A stretch of DNA of 64,000 nt from Arthrobacter globiformis. Its GTDB lineage: Bacteria; Actinomycetota; Actinomycetes; Actinomycetales; Micrococcaceae. Position 1 is the stretch's first letter, and every line of letters begins with the position of its first letter. The stretch spans positions 1-64,000 of the forward strand of contig NZ_QLNP01000067.1 in assembly GCF_003261175.1 (NCBI RefSeq), in the 5' to 3' direction. The notes beneath the pieces are model-generated. The model did no database searches and was not told the DNA's origin. It saw only the letters and a list, made by a program, of their open reading frames with translations. Position numbers and translations under genes: made by a program. Positions 18,818 through 28,971 of the stretch are shown in pieces.

Positions 18818-20086
18818 GTGACCCCGTCTTCCGCGAAGAAGGAACCCGCCGCCCTGGCCGTTGAAACTGCCGAGGAGAAGCCGGCGGCATCCAGCGCCAA
18901 GCGTGCCGCCCCCCGTGCCGCTGGGAAGCCCGAGCCCAAGAAGCGCGGACCCAAGCCCGGAGCCAAGGCTGCCGCCGAAGCTGCCGGAAGCCGCTCAACC
19001 GATGACGACGCGGAAGTCGAGGAGGACCTCGACGACGCGCAGCCCGACACCGCTGATCTAGTCGATGAACCCGACGAAGCCGGCAAGGAAGCCGCAGCGC
19101 CTACCGGTTCGGGATTCGTTTACTCTGACGCCGATGACGACGATGCACCTGTCCAGCAGGTCATGTCGGCAGGCGCCACCGCCGACCCCGTCAAGGACTA
19201 CCTGAAGCAGATCGGCAAGGTAGCCCTCCTTAACGCCGAACAGGAAGTTGACCTCGCGCTCCGCATTGAGGCAGGCCTGTTCGCCGAAGAGAAGATCGCC
19301 GCCGACGACGGCTCCATGGACCCGAAATACAAGCGCGAGCTTGAGTTCATCATCCATGACGGCAAGCGCGCCAAGAACCACCTGCTCGAGGCCAACCTCC
19401 GCCTCGTGGTGTCACTGGCCAAGCGCTACACCGGGCGCGGCATGCTGTTCCTGGACCTGATCCAGGAAGGCAACCTCGGCCTTATCCGTGCCGTCGAGAA
19501 GTTCGATTACACCAAGGGCTTCAAGTTCTCCACCTACGCCACGTGGTGGATCCGCCAGGCCATCACCCGCGCCATGGCGGACCAGGCCCGCACCATCCGT
19601 ATCCCGGTGCACATGGTGGAAGTCATCAACAAGCTGGCCCGTGTCCAGCGCCAGATGCTGCAGGACCTGGGCCGCGAACCCACGCCCGAAGAATTGGCGC
19701 TCGAGCTCGACATGACCCCCGAGAAGGTCGTCGAGGTCCAGAAGTACGGCCGCGAGCCTATTTCGCTGCACACCCCGCTTGGCGAGGACGGCGACTCCGA
19801 GTTCGGCGACCTGATCGAGGACTCCGAAGCCGTGGTACCGGCCGACGCTGTGAGCTTCACCTTGCTGCAGGAACAGCTGCACTCCGTGCTGGACACCCTG
19901 TCCGAGCGCGAAGCCGGTGTTGTTGCCATGCGGTTCGGCCTCACGGATGGCCAGCCGAAGACTTTAGACGAAATCGGCAAGGTCTACGGCGTTACCCGTG
20001 AGCGTATCCGTCAGATCGAATCCAAGACCATGTCCAAGCTCCGCCACCCGTCCCGGTCGCAGGTCCTGCGGGACTACCTGGACTAG
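18818..20086 (+). CDS. sigA: Principal RNA polymerase sigma factor (sigma-70)
   Basis: 422 aa housekeeping sigma. An acidic and basic disordered N-terminal region of about 125 aa comes first, then region 1.2 ([16 protein letters not shown]), region 2 with [20 protein letters not shown] and [17 protein letters not shown], region 3, and region 4 with [23 protein letters not shown] start after AGAAAGG. The neighbourhood with topoisomerase IV subunits resembles Streptomyces hrdB-parE-parC. Confidence 0.98.
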   Translation: MTPSSAKKEPAALAVETAEEKPAASSAKRAAPRAAGKPEPKKRGPKPGAKAAAEAAGSRSTDDDAEVEEDLDDAQPDTADLVDEPDEAGKEAAAPTGSGFVYSDADDDDAPVQQVMSAGATADPVKDYLKQIGKVALLNAEQEVDLALRIEAGLFAEEKIAADDGSMDPKYKRELEFIIHDGKRAKNHLLEANLRLVVSLAKRYTGRGMLFLDLIQEGNLGLIRAVEKFDYTKGFKFSTYATWWIRQAITRAMADQARTIRIPVHMVEVINKLARVQRQMLQDLGREPTPEELALELDMTPEKVVEVQKYGREPISLHTPLGEDGDSEFGDLIEDSEAVVPADAVSFTLLQEQLHSVLDTLSEREAGVVAMRFGLTDGQPKTLDEIGKVYGVTRERIRQIESKTMSKLRHPSRSQVLRDYLD

Positions 20087-20101
20087 GAATCGCTGGGCTA
20101 G
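20078..20101 (+). repeat. Imperfect 15-bp direct repeat at the sigA stop
   Basis: CTGGACTAG at 20078 and CTGGGCTAG at 20093; the first contains the stop codon and the second repeats a TAG in the same frame 15 nt on. Confidence 0.6.
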
Positions 20102-20109
20102 TCACACGA

Positions 20110-20158
20110 ACAAAGGCCAGGCCTTCCGCCGGAAATCGGCGGCAGGCCTGGCCTTTGT
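20110..20158 (+). terminator. Terminator of sigA
   Basis: A 21-position stem with one mismatch (20110-20130 with 20138-20158), 7-nt loop, arms ending in AAAGG and CCTTTGT. It starts 24 nt after the sigA stop. The remaining 20159-20304 holds nothing that I recognise. Confidence 0.9.
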
Positions 20159-20304
20159 CGTACCCGGGTATCCCATTGTTGGCACGCGAGACCGGACGCG
20201 ATGAATATGGGCGTACGCAGGCGGTCGGGTTTCGGGTGCACAAGCCCCGGCGCGGGTGGGCGTTGGCCCGCGACCCTCGGCTACGCGGAGACCATGTGCA
20301 AGGT

Positions 20305-21903
20305 TTAGCCATCAGAGAGACTGATGCCGCCCCAGCCGGGTCCCGATAGTCCGCTCCCTGGCAGTGGAGGCGCGGTGGAGCGGTAGGTGTGGCCGGTGGG
20401 CGTGGTGAGTTCGATGGTGTGCCGGGGTCCGGGTTTGGGTTTTGCTTTCCAGCCGGTGAGTTCTTTGGTGTGGTTGCACGCCTCGCACAGTCCCGCGCCG
20501 TTACTTATCGAGGTGGGGCCGCCGTCGTGCCAGGGGATGATGTGGTCGTGGTGGCGGATGGGGGCGTCGCAGTAGGGTGTGCGGCAGGTGTCGTCGCGGA
20601 TTTGGATGAAGCGGCGCAGCGGTGCCGGGAAGAGACGCCTGCGCGAGTCCATGGCCACCAGGTCGCCGGTTCCTGGGGCGGTGTAGAGCCGCCGGACCCA
20701 GGTCTTGAGTTCCTTCACAGCGGCTGAGTCGATCTCTGCCGAACCGCCCATGGTTTGCTGGAGGCGATCCGGCTCTCCTTGCCCTTGCGTGAGGAGGTTC
20801 CGCGCCCAGTCGGCGGGGATGATGCCGTAACCAGGAATCCGGGCGGGTTCGCTGTCGCCCTGCAATAGCGTGCGGTCTGTCATGACGAGGTTGAGCTCGA
20901 TGCCGGTGATGCCGCCGGGGGTGCCGGTGGTCCATTCGACCAGGGTGTCGGCCATGGCCTGGTCTCGGGAGCGCGGATCCCCGCCGGCTCGGAGGGAGTT
21001 GGCTTGCCGGGTCAGTGCCGCGAGGACCGCGACGCCCTCGTGGACGGGCAGCAGCACGGTCAGGTAGGTCATGCATTCCGGGGCCGGGCGCAGGCTTACC
21101 TTGCGTTCCGAGGCGGCGTGGCTGGCGCGCTGGGCGACGGAACGGGGGTCCCGCCGGATCGCGGCCGACCGGACCGCGGCGATAACGGCGCGGGTTCCAG
21201 CGCCGGTGAAGGTACCGGTGTCGGCGGCGAGTTCCTCATCAACGGCGGTCCGGTCCTCCACACTCAAACAGGCGGTCTCTTTCACCACGTGCATGACGCG
21301 CTCTTCGTTCAGCTGCCCGGTGTCCAGCGCGCCCAGGGTGTGCGGCATTTCGGCGACCAGAGCTTTAGACATGCCCAGCAGGCGGCCGCCGCGGTGCGGG
21401 GACTCGCCCCGGGCCAGCGCGATCTGCTCAGCCGCACCCAGGCCCTGGTCCTTGCCGCGGTCCGTTCCCAGGTCCTCCGCCGCGAGGGGCCCACTGTCGG
21501 CGGATTCCTGGCGGAGCCGGGCCTCGAAAGTGACGGAAAGCCGCGCCTGTTGCCCGGCGGCCCAGCACTTGACGTTCTCGTACGCTCGGACCTGGTTGAT
21601 CAGCCCGGCACTGTCGGAGGTGAGGTCAACTGCCGGGAGAAACCAGCCCGAGGTTGCAGCAGCGCTCGATGGTACGCCGTCGTCAAAGTGGTCCCCGTCA
21701 AAAGGACGGTCGGCAAAGAGAACCTCCGGAAACGGGTCCCCCGCAAAGGATGCCGGAAACGCGCCGTCGAGGTCATCGTCATACGGCAACCCGTAGTACG
21801 GATCGGCGTCGGGAATCGCGGCGGCGGGGAACGCGGCAACCAGCAGGGTGCCGGCGCCCGGGTGGGCCGCCAGAGCCTTTTCCGATTCCCCAATTCCATC
21901 CAT
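20305..21903 (-). CDS. DUF222 / HNH endonuclease domain protein (13E12-repeat-like)
   Basis: 532 aa. An N-terminal DUF222 region is followed by a C-terminal HNH nuclease motif: CRTPYCDAPIRHHDHIIPWHDGG with a later NGAGLCEACNHTKE, so all Cys/His metal and catalytic positions appear intact. Multicopy family in Arthrobacter and mycobacteria (13E12 proteins), often treated as mobile or selfish, but no element ends are visible here. The ATG at 21901-21903 is chosen because CAGGCT ends 6 nt upstream; the frame is open for another 99 codons upstream but runs through the next gene's terminator. Confidence 0.85.
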   Translation of the reverse strand: MDGIGESEKALAAHPGAGTLLVAAFPAAAIPDADPYYGLPYDDDLDGAFPASFAGDPFPEVLFADRPFDGDHFDDGVPSSAAATSGWFLPAVDLTSDSAGLINQVRAYENVKCWAAGQQARLSVTFEARLRQESADSGPLAAEDLGTDRGKDQGLGAAEQIALARGESPHRGGRLLGMSKALVAEMPHTLGALDTGQLNEERVMHVVKETACLSVEDRTAVDEELAADTGTFTGAGTRAVIAAVRSAAIRRDPRSVAQRASHAASERKVSLRPAPECMTYLTVLLPVHEGVAVLAALTRQANSLRAGGDPRSRDQAMADTLVEWTTGTPGGITGIELNLVMTDRTLLQGDSEPARIPGYGIIPADWARNLLTQGQGEPDRLQQTMGGSAEIDSAAVKELKTWVRRLYTAPGTGDLVAMDSRRRLFPAPLRRFIQIRDDTCRTPYCDAPIRHHDHIIPWHDGGPTSISNGAGLCEACNHTKELTGWKAKPKPGPRHTIELTTPTGHTYRSTAPPLPGSGLSGPGWGGISLSDG

Positions 21904-21909
21904 AAATAC

Positions 21910-21915
21910 AGCCTG
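21910..21915 (-). promoter_or_regulatory. Candidate -10 of leaderless DUF222-HNH mRNA
   Basis: CAGGCT on the minus strand, exactly 6 nt before the ATG, with no Shine-Dalgarno sequence. Confidence 0.45.
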
Positions 21916-21980
21916 AGGAGGGGGTATGGCATTTAAGCGCGGCAACCGTACCGGGGACAAAGAAAAAGGCGACAAAGAAA

Positions 21981-22012
21981 AAGCCAGGACCCCCGCGCGG
22001 GGGCCCTGGCTT
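21981..22012 (-). terminator. Terminator of the DUF7455 gene
   Basis: A 16-bp stem-loop with one mismatch and a very small loop, followed on the minus strand by TTTTTC. It lies 13 nt after the stop at 22025. Confidence 0.88.
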
Positions 22013-22024
22013 GAGCTTTGTTGT

Positions 22025-22246
22025 CTAGTCGACCGGAACCGGTGCCTTTTCGTGCAGCCGGTCCGTCTCATCGTGCCAGTCGGAGCTGAGCGGCCTAAGG
22101 GTCGCTTCGACGGCGCGTGAATGGTGGGCGCAGAAGAGCAGCTCACCTCCGGAGGACTCGAGTACAACCCGGACGTATGCCTGCGCTCCGCAACGGTCAC
22201 ACCGGTCAGCTGCGGTTAGCGTGCGGTCGGCAACTGCTGTTGTCAT
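22025..22246 (-). CDS. DUF7455 small CxxC protein
   Basis: 73 aa. A CDRCGAQAYVRV motif and a downstream FCAHHSR give a Cys2/Cys-His zinc-binding arrangement. Widely conserved in actinobacteria beside sigA/parE; function not established. AAGGAGG lies 6 nt before the ATG at 22244-22246, so the upstream in-frame ATG is rejected. Own terminator downstream. Confidence 0.85.
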   Translation of the reverse strand: MTTAVADRTLTAADRCDRCGAQAYVRVVLESSGGELLFCAHHSRAVEATLRPLSSDWHDETDRLHEKAPVPVD

Positions 22247-22471
22247 GTCGGCCTCCTTAGTAGATCTGTACATCTATATAACCAGCATTCGCTGACAAAC
22301 CATGGCAAGGATGGGTCACTTTCGCTGTCCGCGTATCACGTCTGCGTAACGAACAACCGGAGCGGAGGCCCGTGTCGGGAGTGGCAGTCAGGCGTTTGGC
22401 GGCAGCGGGACTAGGCTAGAGGGAGCTTTTTAACGCCGATCCGGCCTGTTCCTCAAAGGAGTTCACTACCT

Positions 22472-24577
<2,106 letters not shown>

Positions 24578-24599
24578 GACCGGCGTCCACCGCCGGCCG

Positions 24600-24630
24600 G
24601 AGCCCGCCCAACCAGCAGGCAGGGCGGCTC
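24600..24630. terminator. Weak hairpin between parE and the M56 peptidase gene
   Basis: GAGCC-c-GCCC pairs with GGGCGGCTC with one bulge, overlapping the M56 stop codon. It could terminate parE; there is no T-run. Confidence 0.35.
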
Positions 24631-25615
24631 AGCCCAGCAGGCCGGGTACGATCAGCAGGGCCGTGGGCATCGCCAGCAGCAGCGCGCACACGGCAAGGAC
24701 GGCTGCGCGGAGGCCTCCGGCGAGCGGCGGCCGGGGTGAGAGAAGGCGGCTGACGCGTGTCGCCGTCGTACTTGCCGGGCCGGCGCCGCCGGCACCGTCC
24801 GGGAGTTGCAGGCTTGCCCCTGCGAGCCCGGCTGCTTCGACGACGGCGGCCCCCTGGGGTGCTGCAGAACCGCTGGCGACGATGGCTATGGCTTTGATCA
24901 GGGTCGCCTTGCTCTCCGTCTTGAGGGCAACGTCGTCCGCCAGCATTTCGATCAGGGAGTTCACGGCTTCCTGGGCAAGGCGTGTGGTGGGCAGCCACGG
25001 CAGTGCCTGGCGCCAGGCGGCGAACGCCCACAGCAGCAGGTGGTGGCGCTGGGTCAGGTGCGCGTTTTCGTGGATCAGGACGGCACGCAGCTCCGCCGGT
25101 TCAAGGGCCGCCATGAGCCCGTCGGAGAGCACCGTGACCGAACGCGCTCCGCCCGGCAGGCAGTAGGCCACCGGGGAATCGTGGTTGATGACCACCGTGC
25201 CGGGCCCGTCGTCCGACGGCGATGCCAGGAGGGCCAGCAACTCGCGGTGGCGCCTGCGCTGGCGCTCAATCTTGTAATAGGTCAGAAGCAGCGTGAAGAC
25301 GAGGTGCGCCGTCAGCAGCGCGGCCGCGGAAAGCGCGAAGAGATGCCAGAATCCCAGCGCGGTGGTGGGCGCCGCAAACAGCACCATGCCTGCCAGCGCG
25401 CACAGGCCGGCAAGGAGGTTGTCGCCGACGGGTTCGAGGCCGTACACCAGCATGGCGCCGATCATCGACAGCCCGCCCGCGAGGCCGATGGCCTGCCACA
25501 GCACCATGGCCGTAAAAGGGTCGCGCGCCGGCCAGCGGGCGCGCGAAAGAAGGATAGGTACCGGCCATGCCAGTACTATCGCCAGGACCGCCAGGAAATA
25601 TGAGGTCCAGAACAT
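24629..25615 (-). CDS. M56-family membrane metallopeptidase (BlaR1/MecR1-like)
   Basis: 328 aa. Several membrane helices surround a cytosolic zinc-protease motif HENAHLTQRHH, preceded by VTVLSDGLMAAL. Unlike BlaR1 there is no large penicillin-binding sensor domain. In BlaR/BlaI systems the peptidase inactivates the adjacent repressor on signal; the same is inferred here. It lies 6 nt downstream of blaI, clearly one operon. The signal is unknown and, from the cyd promoter sites, may be respiratory rather than beta-lactam. Confidence 0.88.
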   Translation of the reverse strand: MFWTSYFLAVLAIVLAWPVPILLSRARWPARDPFTAMVLWQAIGLAGGLSMIGAMLVYGLEPVGDNLLAGLCALAGMVLFAAPTTALGFWHLFALSAAALLTAHLVFTLLLTYYKIERQRRRHRELLALLASPSDDGPGTVVINHDSPVAYCLPGGARSVTVLSDGLMAALEPAELRAVLIHENAHLTQRHHLLLWAFAAWRQALPWLPTTRLAQEAVNSLIEMLADDVALKTESKATLIKAIAIVASGSAAPQGAAVVEAAGLAGASLQLPDGAGGAGPASTTATRVSRLLSPRPPLAGGLRAAVLAVCALLLAMPTALLIVPGLLG

Positions 25616-25621
25616 CAGGTG

Positions 25622-26008
25622 CTAGCTGTGGCCAAGCAGTTTGCGCAGCGTCTCGGCTTCACTTTCCGTCACCGATCCGATGAACCGGGCCAGCACGGCC
25701 TCGCGGTCCGGGGCGGATCCCAGCACTTCGTGCATGAGTTCGGCGGTGTGGTCTTCGCGGCTGGACACAGCCTGGTAGCGGTGCGGCCGGGTGCCGCGTT
25801 CGCGTTCCACGAGGCCCTTCTTTTCGAGACGCGAGAGGACCGTCAATACGGTGGTTACCGCCAGGTCCTTGCCCTCGTGCCCTGCTGCTCCGCCCTGCGC
25901 TGCCGTGCTCCGCGCAAGCAGGTCCCGCAGCGTGTTGGCCGTGGCTGCTTCGTGGCCCGCCCAGAGCAGGTCCATGACTGCGCGTTCGAGTTCCCCAAGA
26001 CTTGCCAT
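25622..26008 (-). CDS. blaI: BlaI/MecI/CopY-family transcriptional repressor
   Basis: 128 aa winged-helix repressor: LGELERAVMDLLWAG, TVLTVLSRLEKKGLVERERGTRPHRY and a C-terminal dimerisation helix region (SVTESEAETLRKLLG). AAGGATG precedes the ATG at 26006-26008. Divergent from cydA; the 272-bp intergenic region contains three matching dyads, the best of which has the TACA/TGTA half-site core typical of BlaI operators. In M. tuberculosis the BlaI homologue Rv1846c pairs with the M56 protein Rv1845c and is linked to respiration and ATP-synthase genes. Confidence 0.93.
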   Translation of the reverse strand: MASLGELERAVMDLLWAGHEAATANTLRDLLARSTAAQGGAAGHEGKDLAVTTVLTVLSRLEKKGLVERERGTRPHRYQAVSSREDHTAELMHEVLGSAPDREAVLARFIGSVTESEAETLRKLLGHS

Positions 26009-26108
26009 CTGTACATCCTTTTGACAACGCACTGCCAAGGGCCGGTAGCCCGGCCCGTGCCGTGATTCCAATACTGCAACTTCAAATCTATCGCGTTTGG
26101 CCGTTTGT

Positions 26109-26125
26109 TTCTACATGAGGTAGAA
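26109..26125. promoter_or_regulatory. BlaI-type operator 1 (blaI-proximal)
   Basis: TTCTAC-ATGAG-GTAGAA, 17-bp dyad with perfect 6-bp arms, about 100 bp upstream of blaI; suited to autoregulation. Confidence 0.75.
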
Positions 26126-26176
26126 CGTTCGGCGCGTTGAGGGTGATTGCGTTCCCCGGATGTGCATGCAACCGTG

Positions 26177-26205
26177 TTTACAGTGTTCGCCTCGTGTTCT
26201 ACACT
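26177..26205 (+). promoter_or_regulatory. cydA promoter
   Basis: -35 TTTACA (26177-26182), 17-bp spacer, -10 TACACT (26200-26205). The -10 lies inside operator 2. Start expected near 26212. Confidence 0.7.
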
Positions 26206-26213
26206 CTGTAGAA
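26197..26213. promoter_or_regulatory. BlaI-type operator 2 (over cydA -10)
   Basis: TTCTACA-CTC-TGTAGAA, a 17-bp dyad with perfect 7-bp arms that overlaps the cydA -10. Confidence 0.8.
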
Positions 26214-26220
26214 GATGGAG

Positions 26221-26237
26221 TTCTACACTGCGTAGAA
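26221..26237. promoter_or_regulatory. BlaI-type operator 3 (downstream of cydA start site)
   Basis: TTCTAC-ACTGC-GTAGAA. It begins 24 bp after operator 2, just downstream of the predicted transcription start, so two repressor dimers could sit side by side. Confidence 0.78.
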
Positions 26238-26280
26238 ATCAACGCTGGAGAGCTAGACCCAACCGTAAGTAGGGACCGCC

Positions 26281-27882
26281 TTGGACGCCTTGGAAATCGC
26301 ACGCTGGCAATTCGGGATCACCACCGTCTACCACTTCATGATGGTGCCGCTGACAATCGGCCTGGGCCTGGTGGTCGCAGTGATGCAGACAATCTGGCAC
26401 CGCACCGGGAATCCGGCCTATCTGCGCATGACCAAGTTCTGGGGGAAGCTCTTCCTCATCAATTTCATCATGGGCGTGGCCACGGGCATCGTCCAGGAGT
26501 TCCAGTTCGGCATGGCCTGGAGCGAGTACAGCCGGTTCGTGGGCGACGTCTTTGGCGCCCCGCTGGCCCTTGAGGCGCTCCTCGCCTTCTTCGTCGAGTC
26601 GACCTTTTTGGGCCTGTGGATCTTCGGCTGGAAGCAGCTCAAGCCGGGCGTCCACCTCGCGTGCCTCTGGATCGCCGTGGTGGGCTCGTTTTTCTCCGCG
26701 TACTTCATCATCGTGGCCAACAGCTGGATGCAGCACCCCGTCGGCGTCACGATGATTGACGGCCGCCCGGTCATGACGGACGCCTGGGCCGTCTTCACCA
26801 ACAACACCGCCCTGGTGGCCGTGCCGCACACGCTCTTCGGCGCCCTTGCCGTGGCCGGCGGATTCCTGCTGGGCATCGCCTGGTACCACCTTTGGCGCCG
26901 GCGCCGCGACGGCATCGACACCGTGGGGGCCGACGGCAAGGTCATTGCCGGGGAGGCCGCGATCCCGGGCCGCGACCGCACCGACTACACGGTGTGGATC
27001 AAGTCGCTGCGGATCGGCGCCGTCGTCGCCATGATCTCCTTTGCCGGAACCGCCCTCACCGGCGACCTGCAGGGCAAGCTGATGTTCGAGCAGCAGCCCA
27101 TGAAAATGGCCGCCGCCGAGGCCGCGTGCCACGACGGTACGGGATTCTCCGTCCTGAGCGTTGGCAATCTGGGCTCCCGCAACTGTGACGACATCGTGGC
27201 CCTGATCGAGGTCCCGGGCATCCTCTCCTACCTCGCCAAGGGCGACTTCACCACGGAGGTCAAGGGCGTCAACAGCCTGCTCGACCAGTACAAGGCGGAC
27301 TACGGCACGCACCTCCCTGACAACCCCATCTACGGCGACCGCGCCGGCCAGGAGATCGAGTACGTGCCGGTCATGGAGGTCACCTACTGGGGCTTCCGGG
27401 CCATGATCGGGTTCGGCGGCCTGGCTGCCCTCGCCGCCCTGGTGGCGCTCTGGCTGACCCGCAAGGGGACCGTTCCCGAGTCGCGCTGGCTGATGCGGCT
27501 GGCCGTGTTCGGCATCCTGGCTCCCTTCGGTGCCAACGCCGCGGGCTGGATCTTCACGGAAATGGGCCGCCAGCCCTTCGTGGTGGCCCCCAACCCCGAC
27601 CTCAACGGCATTGACCAGGTGTTCATGTTCACCGCCGCGGCTGTGTCGCCAGGGGTTTCCGCCGGCGAAATCCTGACGTCCCTCATTGTCCTCACCCTCA
27701 TCTACGCGGTGCTCCTCGTGGTGGAGGTGAAGCTCCTCGTGAAGTACGTCCGGGGCGGCGTGGCCTCGGCAATGCCCGAACTGGTCCACGCGCCGGTGGA
27801 CGAGAACGAGGACGCCACGCCCCGCGACGGCGGACCGGACAAGCCGGGAACCTCCGACGACGTCCTGGCTTTCGCCTACTAA
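26281..27882 (+). CDS. cydA: Cytochrome bd ubiquinol/menaquinol oxidase subunit I
   Basis: 533 aa polytopic haem protein that oxidises quinol and reduces O2. Haem ligands are visible: His in VYHFMMVP (residue about 18), His in VAVPHTLFGALA, and the conserved GWIFTEMGRQPF. Begins at TTG 26281, giving the family N-terminus DALEIARWQFGITTVYHF; the Shine-Dalgarno is weak (AGGGA). First gene of cydA-cydB-cydDC and directly downstream of the operators. The stop region is duplicated (16-bp repeat). Confidence 0.97.
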   Translation: MDALEIARWQFGITTVYHFMMVPLTIGLGLVVAVMQTIWHRTGNPAYLRMTKFWGKLFLINFIMGVATGIVQEFQFGMAWSEYSRFVGDVFGAPLALEALLAFFVESTFLGLWIFGWKQLKPGVHLACLWIAVVGSFFSAYFIIVANSWMQHPVGVTMIDGRPVMTDAWAVFTNNTALVAVPHTLFGALAVAGGFLLGIAWYHLWRRRRDGIDTVGADGKVIAGEAAIPGRDRTDYTVWIKSLRIGAVVAMISFAGTALTGDLQGKLMFEQQPMKMAAAEAACHDGTGFSVLSVGNLGSRNCDDIVALIEVPGILSYLAKGDFTTEVKGVNSLLDQYKADYGTHLPDNPIYGDRAGQEIEYVPVMEVTYWGFRAMIGFGGLAALAALVALWLTRKGTVPESRWLMRLAVFGILAPFGANAAGWIFTEMGRQPFVVAPNPDLNGIDQVFMFTAAAVSPGVSAGEILTSLIVLTLIYAVLLVVEVKLLVKYVRGGVASAMPELVHAPVDENEDATPRDGGPDKPGTSDDVLAFAY

Positions 27883-27904
27883 GACCGTCGCCTACTAAAA
27901 CCCG
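27873..27904 (+). repeat. 16-bp direct repeat over the cydA stop codon
   Basis: CGCCTACTAAGACCGT followed at once by CGCCTACTAAAACCCG (13 of 16 identical). The second TAA is in a different frame. Confidence 0.8.
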
Positions 27905-27916
27905 AGGATACAAAGC

Positions 27917-28966
27917 ATGGAACTGCTGCCGACCATCTGGTTCATTGCCATCGCCGTCCTGTGGACCGGCTACCTCTTCCTGGAGGGATTCGACCTTGGG
28001 GTTGGGATGCTGATGAAGATCTTTGCGCGAAACAACACCGAACGCCGCGTGCTCCTCAACACGATCGGGCCGGTCTGGGACGGAAACGAAGTCTGGCTCC
28101 TGACCGCCGGCGGCGCCACTTTCGCGGCCTTCCCGTTCTGGTACGCCTCCCTGTTCTCCGCCCTGTACCTGCCGCTGCTGCTGGTCCTCGTCGCCCTGAT
28201 CTTCCGGGCGGTGGCGTTCGAGTACCGCGGCAAGGTGGACACCGACCGCTGGCGGAACACCTGGGACTGGGCGATCGCCGTCGGGTCCTTCCTGGCCGCC
28301 TTCGGCGTGGGTGCCGCGCTGGGTCTGACCACCACCGGGCTGCCGCTGGACGCCAACGGCGACCGCGACGGCGGGCCGTTCGCATGGTTCAGCTGGTACG
28401 CGGTGCTGGGGGGTCTGGCCGTGGTTGGCTTTGCCCTGCTGCACGCCCTGGCGTTCCTGGCACTGAAGACCGACGGCGACGTGCGGCACCGCGCGCGGCA
28501 GTGGTTTGTGCGGCTGCTTCCCGTCCTGCTCCTCCCGATGGCGGGCTGGGCCATCGGCGTTCAGGTCCTCAGCGGTGAAGCGTGGACGCTGGTTGTGCTG
28601 GCGGTGGCCGTGGTTGCCGCGGCTGTGGCCTGGGCCCAGGCCCGGAAGGGAAACGAAGGCCGCGCCTTCCTCGCAATTGGCGTGTTCCTGCTGAGCGGCT
28701 CAGCCTCCATCTTCGGGGCTGTGTTTCCGGTGGTCCTCCCGTCCACCATCGACCCCGCATTCAACCTCACCATCGCCAACGCCTCGTCCTCGGACTACAC
28801 CCTCGGTCTGATGAGCATCGTGGCCTGCGTCGGGTTGCCGCTGGTGATCGCCTACCAGGCGTGGACCTACTGGGTGTTCCGCCGCCGCGTCAGCGCCGCC
28901 CACATTCCGGAGGCGCACAGCTTCCTGCCCGCTGTCGCCGCCAAAGCACTCATCAGGAAAGACTGA
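27917..28966 (+). CDS. cydB: Cytochrome bd oxidase subunit II
   Basis: 349 aa membrane subunit. The family start TIWFIAIAVLWTGYLFLEGFDLGVGML and the GPVWDGNEVWLL motif are present, with 8-9 helices. ATG after a GAGGA-like site. It lies 34 nt downstream of cydA and its stop is 5 nt before the cydDC TTG start. Confidence 0.97.
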   Translation: MELLPTIWFIAIAVLWTGYLFLEGFDLGVGMLMKIFARNNTERRVLLNTIGPVWDGNEVWLLTAGGATFAAFPFWYASLFSALYLPLLLVLVALIFRAVAFEYRGKVDTDRWRNTWDWAIAVGSFLAAFGVGAALGLTTTGLPLDANGDRDGGPFAWFSWYAVLGGLAVVGFALLHALAFLALKTDGDVRHRARQWFVRLLPVLLLPMAGWAIGVQVLSGEAWTLVVLAVAVVAAAVAWAQARKGNEGRAFLAIGVFLLSGSASIFGAVFPVVLPSTIDPAFNLTIANASSSDYTLGLMSIVACVGLPLVIAYQAWTYWVFRRRVSAAHIPEAHSFLPAVAAKALIRKD

Positions 28967-28971
28967 CCGCC

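Noticed and set aside
20305-21903. Mobile element or intein around the HNH gene
   Set aside because: No inverted or target-site repeats, and base composition matches its surroundings.
24629-26008. Beta-lactam resistance blaR-blaI system
   Set aside because: The M56 protein lacks a penicillin sensor domain and no beta-lactamase or PBP2a gene is nearby; the dyads point to cydA.
26239-27789. 516-codon open frame antisense to cydA
   Set aside because: Shadow of a membrane-protein gene; composition is improbable for a real protein.
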